From: Numida meleagris
Lineage: Eukaryota; Chordata; Aves; Galliformes; Numididae
Assembly: GCF_002078875.1 (NCBI RefSeq)
Contig: NC_034414.1
Location: 9,795,783 to 9,859,782 of the forward strand
Length of the DNA: 64,000 nucleotides
Reading direction: 5' to 3'
Shown: positions 1 through 12,200 of the stretch, piece by piece
How positions within the stretch are numbered: the stretch's first letter is position 1
How the letters are laid out: each line of letters starts with the position of its first letter
Program-made: the position numbers and the translations under genes
The notes under the pieces: model-generated
Seen by the model: the letters and a program-made list of their open reading frames with translations, nothing else
What the model was told of the DNA's origin: nothing
The model's database searches: none

Positions 1-151
1 GTATAGCACAAGTTGGAAGAGGATGGGAGGAGAAGTCCATATGGGCCAAATCCTCAGCTGATATAATAGGGCTTCAAAGCAGCACACTACTCTGTATGTG
101 TAAATGTGTAATGTGTTTGCCTTACTGATGGTTCACTTTCTTATTTTGCAG

Positions 152-248
152 CTTGTCCAGAGAATCAATTCCATCTACAGTGCAAAAAGAGGGAAAAAAC
201 GGTTGAAGAAACTTTCCATGTCCAACATTGAGACTGCATCCCTGAGAG
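152..248 (+). CDS. DENND2B: DENND2B exon: basic linker
   Basis: The acceptor is ttttgcag and the donor gtgcgg. The exon reads [10 protein letters not shown]..., followed by a lysine/arginine-rich stretch (KRGKKRLKK) and [11 protein letters not shown]. It enters in phase 0 and leaves one base. The basic patch sits N-terminal to the DENN module and could contact membrane or partners (inference). This is the first exon visible; earlier exons are outside the window. Confidence 0.93.
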
Positions 249-3200
249 GTGCGGCACACACATCATAGTTTAGTAAATCCATTTGATACAGAATTAACAG
301 ATTTCCTTCTTCTGTTCACATCTACTCCAGGCTCAACTTTGTTTAGAACTTTCTGCTGTGAACGATGATTTTTTTTTGTGAGAGGAAAAAAATGGGAATG
401 AGTTAAAAATAAAGGAGATTTTCACTGTTGTCTATCTTAGTAATCCCAGGACCAGCTAGACTCATCCAGCCTGTTCTTTAGCTCACTTTTTGGGTGGTTT
501 GTGTCTGTAAGTTTTTTCCAAAATTCACAATTTTATCTCTATAATTCATTCATATTTTTTCCTGGCACGAACATGCAAATATAACTCAGCCTGCACTTCA
601 GGTTGCTTCTGGAAAAGTATGATTCCAGAAGAAAATTCGGGCTGTTTGTAGTAGGAGTATGATGAAATTTTAATGTGAAAGAAACACATCTTGTCTTAAA
701 GTTACTTTTGCATGGTACTCTCACCCAGTTTGATCAATTCTGTCAATTGGAAATATTACCAGACAAAGTTCATAAGGCTTCCCTTGACTTCTCAAATGCT
801 ACATAACTTTATTGTTAAAAAAATTGCAAGTTTGAAAAAGTGCTGGAATGGTTTACGCAGGTTGAGCTTCAGTGCAATGATTTGCTACAATGGCGAATTA
901 ATTCTACATTTTCACAAAGCTCTTATTCTCAAGCAAAATGATAACTTAATCCAATGAAAAGATAATCTAAACATCCACTCTGTTTATTTCAAGATGTTTG
1001 AAAACATGGGAGAAAGCATGTCTGGATCACAAGGTTCAGTGTGCAATGTGCTTTTTCCCAGTTTCACCGCAGTAAATTGAGTTCATGTTTGCTTTGGTTT
1101 TGCATTAACTGATCACTCTATCTCCTTTCCAGATGAGAACAGCGAGAGTGAGAGTGACTCAGATGACAGGTTTAAAGGTAAGAGGTCAGACTTCAGTACC
1201 TTCTAATCAGACGGTGTCACAGACCCTGTCAACATGTAATCTCCTACTACCGAGCATTGTTCCTGTCCATGACATGTATTTTCCTTTGTGAATTATGTTA
1301 ACTTCATTATTGCAGAGCTAACAAAATTTACAACATTTACGGAGCTTTACAAAATTTACAACAGGAGCATGAATGTGGAATGCATGGACAAAATGAACTG
1401 CGAGGATCTATCAAGGGTATGGCAACTGTGTCATATCATAAAGAGCAGGACCTTTGATAGATTTTCTTTGTCAGTCACTTCATGGATGCTGCTGTTTTCC
1501 AGAATAGCTACCGGATGCAAACTTAAAGGAATGAGGTTGGATGTATAAGCTCTCTTATTTGTACACTGCTTTAAGTGCTTACTGCTAACTGCAGTTGGAG
1601 GCAAGATATTGGGTATGATCCAGCATAGCAGTTCTTACATTGTTTCATAGGTCTACAGTCTGAAAATTATAGAATTTCGTAGAATTTATAGATGTCATAG
1701 AAATTTATAGAATATACGGAATATATTGTAGAATTTAGAGAATTTGTAGAAATTTATTCCAGGGTTCTAAAGGAACTGGCTGATGTGGTTGCAAAGTCAC
1801 ACCATCATGTGCCAAGTCCTCAGTGACTGGAAAAAGAGAAACTTGACTTCCATAGTCAGGAAAGGGAGAAAGGAAGACCCAGGGAACTACAGGCCGGTGA
1901 GCCTCATGCCTGTGCCTGAGAAGATCATGATGTGGATTCTCCTGAACAAGATGTCAAGGCATATGCGAGATGAGGAGGTGATTTGAGACAGCCAGCATGA
2001 CTTCACTAAGTGCAGATCATGCCTGACCAATCTGGTGGCCTTCTATCATGGAGTGACAGCATTGGCAGACAAAGGAAAGACAACTGATGTCATTGGCTTC
2101 GATTTATGCAAGGCCTTTGACATGGCTCTGTACCACGTCCTTATCTCTAAAAATTGGAAAGAGGTGGATTTGAAGGCTGGTCTATTAGGTGAATAAGGAA
2201 TTGGTTGGATAATCATAGCCAGAGGGTTGTTGTCAATGGCTCTATGTCCAGGTGGAGGCTGATCTGGACATGGGTGATGTCCTCCAGGGGACTGTCATGG
2301 GACCAGTGCTCTTCAACATCTTTATCAGTGGAATAGATTGAGAGTACCCTCAGCAAGTTTGCTGATGACACGAGGCTGAGTGGTGCAGCTGACACAATAG
2401 AAGTTAGGGGATGCCATTTAGAAGGACCTGGACATGCTTGAAAAGTGGAAATCTAATGAGATTTAAGACCAAGTGCAAGGTGTTGCATTTGGATCGAGGC
2501 AACCCCAGGTATGATTACAGACTGGGAGAAGAACTCCTTGAGAGCAGCCCTGAGGAGGACTTAAGGGTCCTGATGGATGAAAAGCTGGACATGAGCCAGC
2601 AGTGTGCTCTTGCAGCCTGGAAGGCCAACAGTATCCTGGGAGGGGAGGGGATTGTCCCCCTCTACTCTGTCCTTGTGAGGTCCCATCCGGAGTACTGTCC
2701 AAGCCTGAGGCCCCCAGTACAGAAAGGATGCGGAGCTGTTGATGTGGGTTCAGAGGAGTGCCACAAAGATGATCAAAGGGATAGAGTACCTCTCCTATGA
2801 AGAAAGGTTGAAGGAATTGGACTTATTCAGCCTGGAGAAGAGAAGGCGCCAGGAAGACTTCATTGCGGCCTTCAAGTCGTTGAAGGGAGCTTACAAGCAG
2901 GAGGGGGACCAACTTTTTACGTGGTCTGATAGTGACAGGACAAGAGGGAATGGCTTTAAACTAAAGGAGGAGAGATTTAGGTTAGATGCTAAGAAGAAAT
3001 ATTTTTACTCAGAGGGTGGTGAGGTGCTGGAGCAGGTTGTCCTAAGAGGTTGTGGATGCCCCATCTCTGGAGTCATTCAAGGTCAGGTTGGACAGGATCC
3101 TGGGCAGCCTGACCTAGTGGTTGGCAACCCTGAGAATTGCAGGGAAGTTGGAACTAGATGACCCTTAAGGTCCCCCAACCTAAGCCGTTCAAAGATTCTA

Positions 3201-6200
3201 TGAAGTTCTTCTATCAGTGCACACAGTACCTGCACAATCTCTTCTTAAGTCAAGCCAGTAAGTTACTGTCTTATATTCAAGAGTCCTGATAAATGGAGAG
3301 ATTATAAAAAGGCCAGATGCAGCAAAACCAGATTTTATTACTAAAAATCTATCATGTTATTAGTAAGTGAGGTGAAAAAAAAAACCAAAACACAGGGATG
3401 CAGAGCTACTGTCATAAGATGAGGAGAAAGCCTTCTTACCTATCTACTGCAGGTTCATTCTTGGGATTTGGCTTCCCTACTTGTGTGGTCAGATCATGAC
3501 CCAAGCTCTTTATCAAAATAATTTATAATTCTTCTGTTGTTGGACTAGTTGTATACCAGCTGGTCATCAGAGGAATTTCTTCTATTTTTGCTAGTTACTT
3601 ACTGCTGCGATGGAGTGCTTGTGACATCTTATTTCCCTCCTACAAGGGGAAATCTGCCTTTTGTGAACTGTGTCAATGAATACAGCCTTAAGGGATGGAC
3701 ATGTGCTGCTAATAGTTTGACTGCCCTTGCAGAGAGATCCTGGTGTGAAGAGGTGGGAAGAGCATGCAGGCAGCTGTTTTTACTTACTTTTTTTCACTTA
3801 CTGGCCTATTGGAACTGGTAATGCTGTGACTGACCCATCCACCGGAGAGATCTGAAGACACATCACTGCATCAGGGAGTATCTTTGAATCAGGATTGGAT
3901 GTGACTATAAATCTAAATCTGCCTTTGTGAATGGCTGTGGTTCACACGTACGCATTATATTCCCAGGTAATGATCTGTATCTTTTTTTTTTTTCTTTTTG
4001 ATGCTAGCTCATACCCAGCGCCTAGTGCATATCCAGTCAATGCTGAAGAGAGCTCCAAGTTATCGAACCCTGGAACTGGAGCTAATTGAATGGCAGGAAC
4101 GGGAGTTATTTGAATATTTTGTGGTAGTATCACTGAAAAAGAAGCCCTCTAAAAACACTTACCTCCCAGAAGTGACGTATCAGTTTCCCAAGGTAAAAGA
4201 AAAATTCTTATGTCCAACTTACTCTAAATGCTTTGTAAGATACTTATTTTGCTAAAATCAATGATGTGAATAAGTGGGAAGATTAATTGAAATCTATTTC
4301 TTAATTGAGGTTAATCATTCAACTTTCAGAATTTGTACAAAGTAAAGAGCACTGAGAAGGTGACAGAAAGCTTTCCCTATTTACGAAATTGTCATTTCCA
4401 GCACTGGAGAGTTTGGCCCGATTGTAGGTGCTTTAAATACTGTGTTTAAATACAGTTTCTAAATATTTCTCTTTCAACTCCATTTAGCTCTGTCGGGGTT
4501 TGTTCCAAAACTCACTGAAGTCAATGGAAAGACTTTCCCTGAACTAGGGCTCTCGTGCTCTGGCAGCAGAAAGAAATTTCAGATAGGAGTGCGCTTTAAT
4601 TGGACATTGTGCAACAGGGGAGTTTGGGTTAATTTAGGCAAACCACCAGTGATTATTTGTATTGTGCTATCTTCTATAAGCCTGCCCTGGTGTCACGCCT
4701 CACTCTGCCAAGCACCAGTAAGGAACCAGTCGATGGGCCCTTGCTCTTCAGAGCTCAACAGCAAACCACTACCTCCCCTTGACTCCTAAGAGGTGCTGTG
4801 AAGCTGGCCCTAACAGTAACTGATTTAATTTCAATTCTTCCCCCCCACAGCTAGAAAGGCCAACCAAGCAAATGCGTGAAGCGGAGGAGCGTCTCAAGGC
4901 CATCCCTCAGTTCTGCTTTCCTGATGCTAAAGACTGGCTCCCTGTCTCTGAATACAACAGGTATATCCTCTGATGCTCCTCTGCTTCACAGTGCTGATGG
5001 AGTGCATCTGGAGCAGCTGCAGGCTTGCCGATGCCCAATTATGGAAGTAGCAGTTTAAGTCTTGGCCACTTCAGGCTCAAGCAGCTGTATTTAATTTTTT
5101 TTTGGTTCTGTATTATTTTTCTTCCCCATTCTGCCTGACTCACAAGCCTGTGTGGCTGAAGGGAAAAGATCTGAAGGTTTATCTCAGTGCCAAATCCTAA
5201 AATGTAAATGGCAGAATTTAAAATAAACCTTAAAAAGGACGCTACCCACTACCTGCCCTGGTCATGTACCCCAGAATGCTTACCTGATGTTGCATGGCAC
5301 CTGTGCTGGCAACGCTATTCTGAGAATTTTTTGGAGATGTGCACTTTTCCAGCAGAGGAGCACTGTCTTCCTACACTTACGTATGAATGACTACAGGAGA
5401 GGTGAAGGAAGGGAGAGCCAGGCTTCCATTTTCTTTTTCATTCAAAAGAAACCTCAAATTTTTTTTTTTCCCCTGAACTTGTCTGATGATATACTAGTAA
5501 TAGAAGGAGCAGAAATAAGAGAAATCCCAAAATATGAGGTGTCTTTTAAAGAAGCATGGTATGAGATGTGTGTAAATGAAATAAGACGTTCAGTGTGTGT
5601 CTTAAGGGTCTTTCAATGATGGCAAGGAGCTAGCATTCACCTGAAGGAATCGCTGCAGCTGAAAATACACATGGAATGTCTTATTGGCTTACGTATGATG
5701 TGTGTCACATAACCCTATTATATTCAGTGTCGCTTGGCTATATCAGTACTTTTAAGCACCTCAGCAGTGAAGTATGGAACACACTGAAGTAAAACTGTGA
5801 GGGCAACATTGCTGGGAGCAATGCAGCCCTGCTTTCACAGCGTTCCACCTCTTCTGCTGCTGCTCTGCTAGACAGATTTTCCAAGAGCCCATGTTTGTGA
5901 AACAAGTTATCCCTAGCATATTCTGCTATAATTATATAAACCCTGGCATTAAGTAGAAGTATTATATATAATGACATTTCAAACTTGCAAATTAGTCAGG
6001 AATGGTTATCAGCCTGTATGAAAATTCACAAACTCATCCCTTTACCTTTGCTGCTGTGATAGTCTTAAACTGTTGCTTTAATTCTCTGTCAAAAATTGTT
6101 CTTATCCCAGAGAAGAATGTAAGATGACCTCGATTTTGCAAATCTGTGTTATTTTTAGATTAGAAAATAATTTATCTACTCTTAGAGTATATCTAGGGTT

Positions 6201-9200
6201 CTCCCTTTAAAAACAAGACACAGTCCAAAAGAAGACATAACTAAAACATAAAGGATACACAGCATTTGAATGTTGCTCTCAAAATCTGATTCTTACATTG
6301 CATTACAAAGACACTGCCGTGTCACTGAAATTCAGCACCTATCTCTTCTTAAAAGAAAATAACTAGGTTGTCCATTTGTACTCTACTCTTGATGGAATTT
6401 TGCCTCATAGTATGTCCAGATGATGGACAGAGGGAGGGAAGACCTTTCAGTGGGAACAGTCTCTCATAGGATAAGGCGCTATCCCTTTTCAAATGACCTA
6501 CTTTGTGCTTAGGCTGCAGTTCTGATAGTAAGATCAGGTCAATTTTCTTCCTTCTAGTGAGACTTTCTCTTTCATGTTGACTGGGGAAGATGGGAGTCGG
6601 AGGTTTGGCTATTGCAGGAGGCTGTTGGTAAGTACATCACCTTTATTTCAAACTGTAGAATTCTCTTAAACCATATCTCTAGACTATAGTCTGAGGGTGT
6701 CTCCCACTATTGTACAACACAACTGGGTTGCTTGCTCTGAAATTTGGAAGTGCAAGAACTTAAAATAAGACTTCGAGATGTCTGTCTGAATCAAATGGAT
6801 CCCAAGTCCTTTAGGCAGTTTATAGGAATGTGGAAAAATTCTTCTGTGAGCATTTACCTTTTAAATTCTTTATATCATGTGCTTTCAAACAGCAGCAGAA
6901 ATACTACAGCACTGCAGACAAAGGCAAACATGGTATTTCTAAACATTTGTGAGTAAAGTTTATTTCTTCTATGCCTGCTTACATCTCCAAAGTTCTCTGC
7001 CAGTGCTGCCTAAATCACTCTGCAGCACATCTGTGGTGTACGTAAATATGCCACCCTTCCCAGTAGGGTGATGGTGGAGGGCAGGCCACAGTCAGCATTT
7101 TCTCAGGGCCACGCAGTAAGGTGATGCCTGTGATGGGAAATCTAGGCTCTGAGGCTCCTTTTCTGTCCTCATGACCAGGGTGATTAGCTGTTGGTAAAGG
7201 TACCTGGTTTGACCTGCCACACAATTCTATCTCATCATGGGGCTCATCTCTTGGGAAATAGACTGGTCACCAGATGAATTCAGAGCACAGCAGCATGCTT
7301 ACGTGTTGTGAGAGAAAGTAAACTGCAGAAAGACGTGCAAAGTTTATTAAGCAAGATGGAGCACAGTGCAAGCAGGCATTCTGCTGTCCATCGACACAGA
7401 ACTGATGGGATGGCAGCAACACATACAGCCATTGGCCATCCCTGTGCTAGCCAATGCTCGTCACCACTTGGATAGGGTTGCAAGTGACGAGACAGCTCCT
7501 GTACTATCCACATGACTACACTTCATTAGAGAGCTTATATGGATAACAAATACTACAGGAGCCTTTTACATTCTTGTGCAAAATGAATGTCTGAAGCAAC
7601 GCTGCAAGATTGTAACTAGGTAACCCTATCTGAGAGAAAAGGACACTCTCCCTTTTCCCCTTCCTTCCCTTGCTGTCATAACTTCCCTTCTTTCCAAGCA
7701 GGGAGCACCTCCCTTCCACAGCTTTCAGAGGCTTCCAGTAGACAGTGCAACTTGCTGTGTTAGAACAGCACGCTCCATTCTGTGTGCTGCTGGCACCTGA
7801 CCCTGTCCTTACTCAAGTCTATGGCAAAGCTGCTTGTCGTGCAGATAGCAGATGCTCTGTCTGGGAGGTATTGCTGTACGTGGGTGCTCTATTTGTAAGA
7901 GATTTCGCTTAAACTAACAAAGCAGAAAACTTGTTTATCAGTTCTGTGGGCGGTATTTGCTATAGGTAGCATCACAGAGACTTGCTTACTCTGTGTGTCC
8001 AAGTGTGGAAGAGTGGGCCAAAATAACAGAGTTTATCTGTGGAAAGGAAATGTCAGTGAAAGCATATCTTGTAGTAAATTTGGTTAGGAGGCAATTCTGA
8101 GATAATGAAGTGAAGCAGCTAGAATGTATTCTTGCTGATGTAAACAAGCACTACGAGATGTAGTGCAGCAGTACAATCCAATTTTTAGTGTGTGTCTATT
8201 GTTATTTAAAAAGATAATAAGGTATATTCAGAAAATGTTGACTAGAATCGAATTTTGAAATGTATTCCCTCTACCATATAAGGGTGGTTTAAGGCTTTTA
8301 TAGTTCTGAAAATGTCAGCAAGTTTGGATTCATGCGCAGAGCTTACATTTGTGACACGCAAAACAGTTGATCCTGGATTGAAAAGGAACTGAAATAAAAG
8401 CTACAGTAAAAAGACGTATCAGACATATTCACAGAAATGTTGAATTATTTTTTTAGTGAAAGATTAACATAGGCATTTCTGAGTCACTCAAGGCACTGTG
8501 AAATCCATTTTACATTAAAGGCATGATAAAAATAGAACATGGACTTTCACCTAGTGCAAAAGATAGGTTAGCATACTAGGAAATTGTGGTTCACAATTTA
8601 ATCAATACTACATACTTAGATGTAAATGGTGTTTTGAGACATAACTGCAGGCTGTTTTTATCCGCTGTTGTTGATGGCAAAAATCAACCAATTTGGAAGA
8701 GAAAAAAAGGAAAAGTACATACTCTCATGCTAAACCTGTCTAATAATTATAGAGCCTGTTATAAAGCTAATCTGCTGCTGCCCTGGGAGATCGCTTAAGC
8801 CAACATGTTTCATCTGGTTCCAAAGCCTGCTATGCAGAAGCTGATATGTCTGATATTTTCAGCCACGTGTATAATTTTTTATTTTCTCTGTGCAAACATG
8901 GAATTTGCACAGGCAACTCTGAGCATGTGAAACTGTTTATATGCCAGAGGCTTGGGCTTTAAAGCAGATTTTTTGCATTTAGGTGTGTAACTTCCTGAGC
9001 ACTCTCTGACAAGGTCCAGAATATCTCCTCAGAGGAGTCCCATTCCCAACCTGTCAAACACAACAACCCTAACTTGGGAACTACAAGAAGTTCTCAGCAA
9101 ACACTACGTATAAGAAAGATGGGGCCATATTGCTCAATATAGAACTGTAAGAAAATCCTGAATTCATTATAAGCCAACTGCTGCAGGGAGAATTCAGTAG

Positions 9201-12200
9201 AAAATATTCCCCAGCCTGAAGGGTGCTCATAATATTCAGCTGGAGGTTTCTCTCATCTTCTGGAGAACTTGGCAGCTGCTGGCAGTAGGCTCCAAAGAAT
9301 CACTGAATGGTTTGGGTTGGAAGGGACCTTTAAGATCACCTAGTTCCACCTCCCTGCTATAGGCAGGGACACCTCCCTCTAGACCAGGTCACTCAAAGCC
9401 CCATCCAGCCTGGCCTTGAATGCTTCCAGGGGGGATGGTCAGTTGCTTCCATGGCCAGATGGACCAACCCATCCAACCCTGCAAGGTAGCATCCGGCTTA
9501 CTACTTGTGTCTTTTTGCAGTTTTCGGTGTTCTGGTGCCTTTGCTTAGAAAATAATTACTTTTTAGCTTCTGAACTTCCTGTCAGCCTAGTTCTTCTTTG
9601 GTATATTGAGATATGAACAAACTGTCCCACTTTTCTGCCTTTGGATTTCACATTCTTCCAGACCCTTCTCCCCCCTGTGTGTGTATCCAAAGCCCTGCTA
9701 AAAGTACCTCAAGGGATAAAGTGACAATTATGTTCTGTTTGTATAGCAAATCCTGTACAGTATCCCTTTTAAATGTATTTATATTATTTTGTTTCATTTT
9801 TGAAACAGGATTAGAATGGAATGTAACCTATTGTACTACTGCAAACATCTGCACTTTCATAGTTAGCATGAAGTTTTTTCCAGTTGCATTTTGCTACCTC
9901 CCAGGCAACGTTGTAGCTGTTTTCCTGGTCACTTGATACCAGAAGTATGCTGCTTCATATAAAGGAAAATGGGCCAATATACTTGAGATATTACATATCA
10001 TCACTATTCCACTTTACTGCAAATGAGACATTCCATCAATTTGCCAGGCTCATTTCTGTGGCTGTGTCTGGGCTGTGGCTCTGTGACACGACGTGTCAGC
10101 AGCAAAGGTGATTTGAGCAGATCCTGCCGAGGGATCAGTTTCACCTTGCAGCTCACTCCCTTCCTTGGTGGGCATTGCAATGCCTCAGGTGCTATGGGGA
10201 ATAAGGGAGAGCAGAAGCGCCCTGTGGAGAAGGAACGGAGGGGAAGGTGCTCTAATGAGAACCTGAATGCATCTTGGGCTTTACTGCTGTGGGAGTTGCT
10301 GTGGATGCTGAGAAGTGTTAGTTCTAGTCGGACAATGCTGGAATGTAAGTTTTTGCATCCTTAAAACAATGTTCTGCTACCAACTGCTACCAAATAGGAG
10401 GCACACAGAACAGAAAGCTTGATGATTTCAGGATTTTCTGGCTGGTAACTTTGTACTTGCAGAAATATAAAAACTCACAGGGTGTCTTTTACCCTATCTT
10501 ACCTCTCTCTTCTCTCTCACATAAAACTGCTCCTTCAGGCACTTTTCTAGGCTAAGACAAGCCAGTCCCAGGAGTCAGGAGGAGGAGCAGATGCCTGAAC
10601 ACAAAGTGTGTACATTAAAACATGAAAAGCAGCCTTTAGGTGGAACTAGGTCATCCTGCATTTGCTGGGGCAGGAGAGAGGCATTTGTTACATTGTGGAA
10701 GCAACTCTTGTGGGATGCAGACTATGTCTATGGAACTGAGAAGAGCTCACTGGAAAAGCTTTTCTTCCTGTTGCCGTGTTCCCTCCATCCTGCCTTTCCT
10801 CAAGCATGTTTGACAGCCCTGTGTACGTTGGATGCTCTGGCATTAAAGTTTGTGTTTCACATATAACATGAAGACTTCAACATAAGCTTCTGGATTTAAA
10901 ACACCCACAGCTTTTTCATGGTTTGTGTTTGGATTGGCCCTAGCAAGAAACTGAAGCTGCTGCAGAAGCTGGCTTGTGGCTGATAGAATAACTTCAGACT
11001 CCCAACACTTGATTTTGTTTGTTTTCTGATGCCATTTGAGGAACATCTCTGGTTCTGCATATGCTGACTCCTATTAGCTGGACATCACCAGCCTGCCTCA
11101 TGTGATCTCCCTGTTTTTGTCTTGATGTTTCCCTGTTTAAGGTTTTCGGATTGAATCTACACCTTTTGTTGTTCCAAGGCAGTCCTAGTGCCAGGCAGAA
11201 TTCAAATAGTGTCCTTTTCACGATCCTGCAGAAAGGAATAGACATTGTGCACTATGTGCATTTGCATTGCCGTTTACAGTTAAATATTTTTATGTACTAT
11301 CTCTATTATATGATCATTGCCTTAATTACTGCAAATTGCAATTGAAGCACAGTAATGCTCTCTGGAGAATTATCCAGAAGATCTCAGTCAAGATATCCTG
11401 GCCCACCCTGGGGAGGAAGGGGTACAGCCCCTCTGGAGTCTTCAGGTTGATGTTAGTCTGTTTTTTGCTCTCTGTTGCTTTGACATGGAATGTAGGACTG
11501 TGTTCCATGTTTCTCTTCCGTGCTGTTTGGTAGGTCTGTTTTAGCTGCATTCCCCCTCCATCCAGGGTGTCTTCAGGTAGATAGAAAGGCTGGGAGGAGA
11601 AGTGTGGGAGGAGAAATGTTGCCATTGATCCCCACTGCTTTGGTTCCTGTGATGTCAACACACTGGTACCAGTGTTCCCCAGTTACTTCTGGGGCCATGA
11701 AAGCAGGAGCTTTCCTGTCTATCTCTTTAAAGTCCCAAACCACTGAGTTACATGTCTGAGTGACTGATGGTTGTGCACACTGCCTTGATTTGAAAGCAGG
11801 AGTGTGTGGTGTGTGAGAGCATCTCAGCAATGCCAGACTGGGAGGGGATCTCTGAAGACATCTTCTGGATTTTAAGCACCTGGGCAGGGAGGTGAGCTTT
11901 GAAAGAGGAAAGTGGTAGGCTTGTTTTCAGAAGCAAAGGTCGTCTGCTCCACCTGCTAAAGGCAGATGATGAAGCAGGTTTTGGAGGAGACTTTACTCAG
12001 CAAACATCAGATTGAACTCATTGTAACAAGACTGTCCAAAACCACTTAATGGATCAGCCCTGAAGCAAATCTTAGCTCTTCCATCTCATAGCCAAGTTCT
12101 TGTCAGTTTATGTTCATGCTCTTGGGAATCTGTCTCCTGTTATCAACAAAAGTAGTCAGTGTTTTAATTTCTGGTGGACTAAGGCTGAAAATATCCTGAG

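Larger units (their letters stand above)
1178..4007 (+). other. DENND2B intron carrying a long CR1 fragment
   Basis: 2.8-kb intron. It contains an AT-rich irregular repeat (1671-1757), a 5'-truncated CR1 LINE (1758-3206) and about 0.8 kb of unremarkable sequence ending in a long T tract before the acceptor. Confidence 0.8.

Noticed and set aside
10023..10364. 113-codon open frame in the 8.2-kb intron
   Set aside because: No domain, no conserved start context and no supporting splice sites; length is within chance for intronic DNA.
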